DNA of 14,559 bases. Source: Actinomycetota bacterium. GTDB lineage: Bacteria; Cyanobacteriota; Vampirovibrionia; Obscuribacterales; Obscuribacteraceae. Positions within the stretch are counted from its first letter, which is position 1. Each line of letters starts with the position of its first letter. Below the pieces are notes generated by a model. The model saw only the letters and a program-made list of their open reading frames with translations. It ran no database searches and had not been told where the DNA came from. Made by a program: the position numbers and the translations under genes. Below, piece after piece: positions 14,364-14,559 of the stretch. The DNA lies in the NCBI GenBank assembly GCA_903970355.1, contig CAJCIF010000066.1:1-14559 (forward strand), written 5' to 3'.

Positions 14364-14559
14364 ATGGCTATAGCTACTAAAGAAAAGTCCGGTGCGGAAA
14401 AAGTACTGGCGGAAAAGTCAAACGAAAAGGCTTCAAAAAGCCATAATCACAATGACATGAATAATGATGATAAATCCAAGAACTCCGGTGAGCGAAATAA
14501 AGCTCTCGGCTTAGCGTTGGATTCAATCAAGAAGCAATATGGAGATGGTTCCATCATGC
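14364..14559 (+). CDS. recA: RecA recombinase, N-terminal 65 residues (runs off the window)
   Basis: RecA forms filaments on single-stranded DNA, pairs homologous strands and triggers the SOS response. Residues 46-65 (KALGLALDSIKKQYGDGSIM) are the conserved start of the RecA N-terminal domain, equivalent to E. coli [20 protein letters not shown]. The ATG at 14364 has AGGAG (14351-14355) 8 bases upstream. This gives about 37 residues more than E. coli RecA, inserted after an E. coli-like MAI start. The extension is rich in Lys, Ser, Asn, Asp and His and is probably disordered. The other ATG (codon 32) has no ribosome binding site. The Walker A and later motifs are outside the window. AddAB, encoded nearby on the opposite strand, makes the substrate for RecA. 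Confidence 0.95.
   Translation, partial: MAIATKEKSGAEKVLAEKSNEKASKSHNHNDMNNDDKSKNSGERNKALGLALDSIKKQYGDGSIM

Overview
The window is bacterial DNA with a mid-40s GC content judged by eye. It holds twelve protein genes or gene fragments that I can support, two further candidate small genes, one tRNA gene, and several repeats. The host is uncertain. A tRNA without an encoded CCA, an NtcA-like Crp regulator, a TPR-rich envelope protein and a palindrome of the 'GTAGGGGCA...' type often seen between genes in Cyanobacteria fit a member of the Cyanobacteriota, perhaps a non-photosynthetic (Vampirovibrionia/Obscuribacter-like) lineage. No 16S or other phylogenetic marker settles this, and the partial recA is too short.

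Left part (1-4781), mostly + strand: the 3' end of a predicted alpha/beta hydrolase, a small thioredoxin-fold protein, a perfect-stem hairpin terminator, and a small candidate gene reading the other way. Then comes a noncoding array of 23 copies of a 15-bp unit, followed at once by a 10-bp-arm palindrome. A GlcG/HbpS-family gene, a membrane-anchored TPR protein and a secreted protein of unknown function follow. These look like separately transcribed envelope or accessory genes, not a pathway.

Middle and right part (4763-13734), all - strand: Crp-family regulator, a GC-rich palindromic block, tRNA-Arg(CCG), addB, addA, a small single-pass membrane protein and a polytopic membrane protein. The tRNA 3' end lies only 26 bases before addB, and addB and addA overlap by 7 bases. 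tRNA-addB-addA is therefore very likely one transcription unit, possibly continuing into the two membrane protein genes. AddA carries helicase and nuclease motifs. AddB carries a Walker A motif, a second nuclease domain and all four Fe-S cysteines, so the enzyme should be a complete double-strand-break resection nuclease.

Right edge (13735-14559), + strand: a roughly 630-base region divergent from the Crp gene, with a structured hairpin and a 57-codon reading frame that has an ideal ribosome binding site, then the start of recA. AddAB makes the 3' single strand onto which RecA is loaded, so the two halves of the break-repair pathway are encoded close together but on opposite strands. No CRISPR, transposase, prophage or defence island is visible. 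The least explained features are the 15-bp array with its palindrome, the GC-rich hairpin block, and the small reading frame plus leader upstream of recA.
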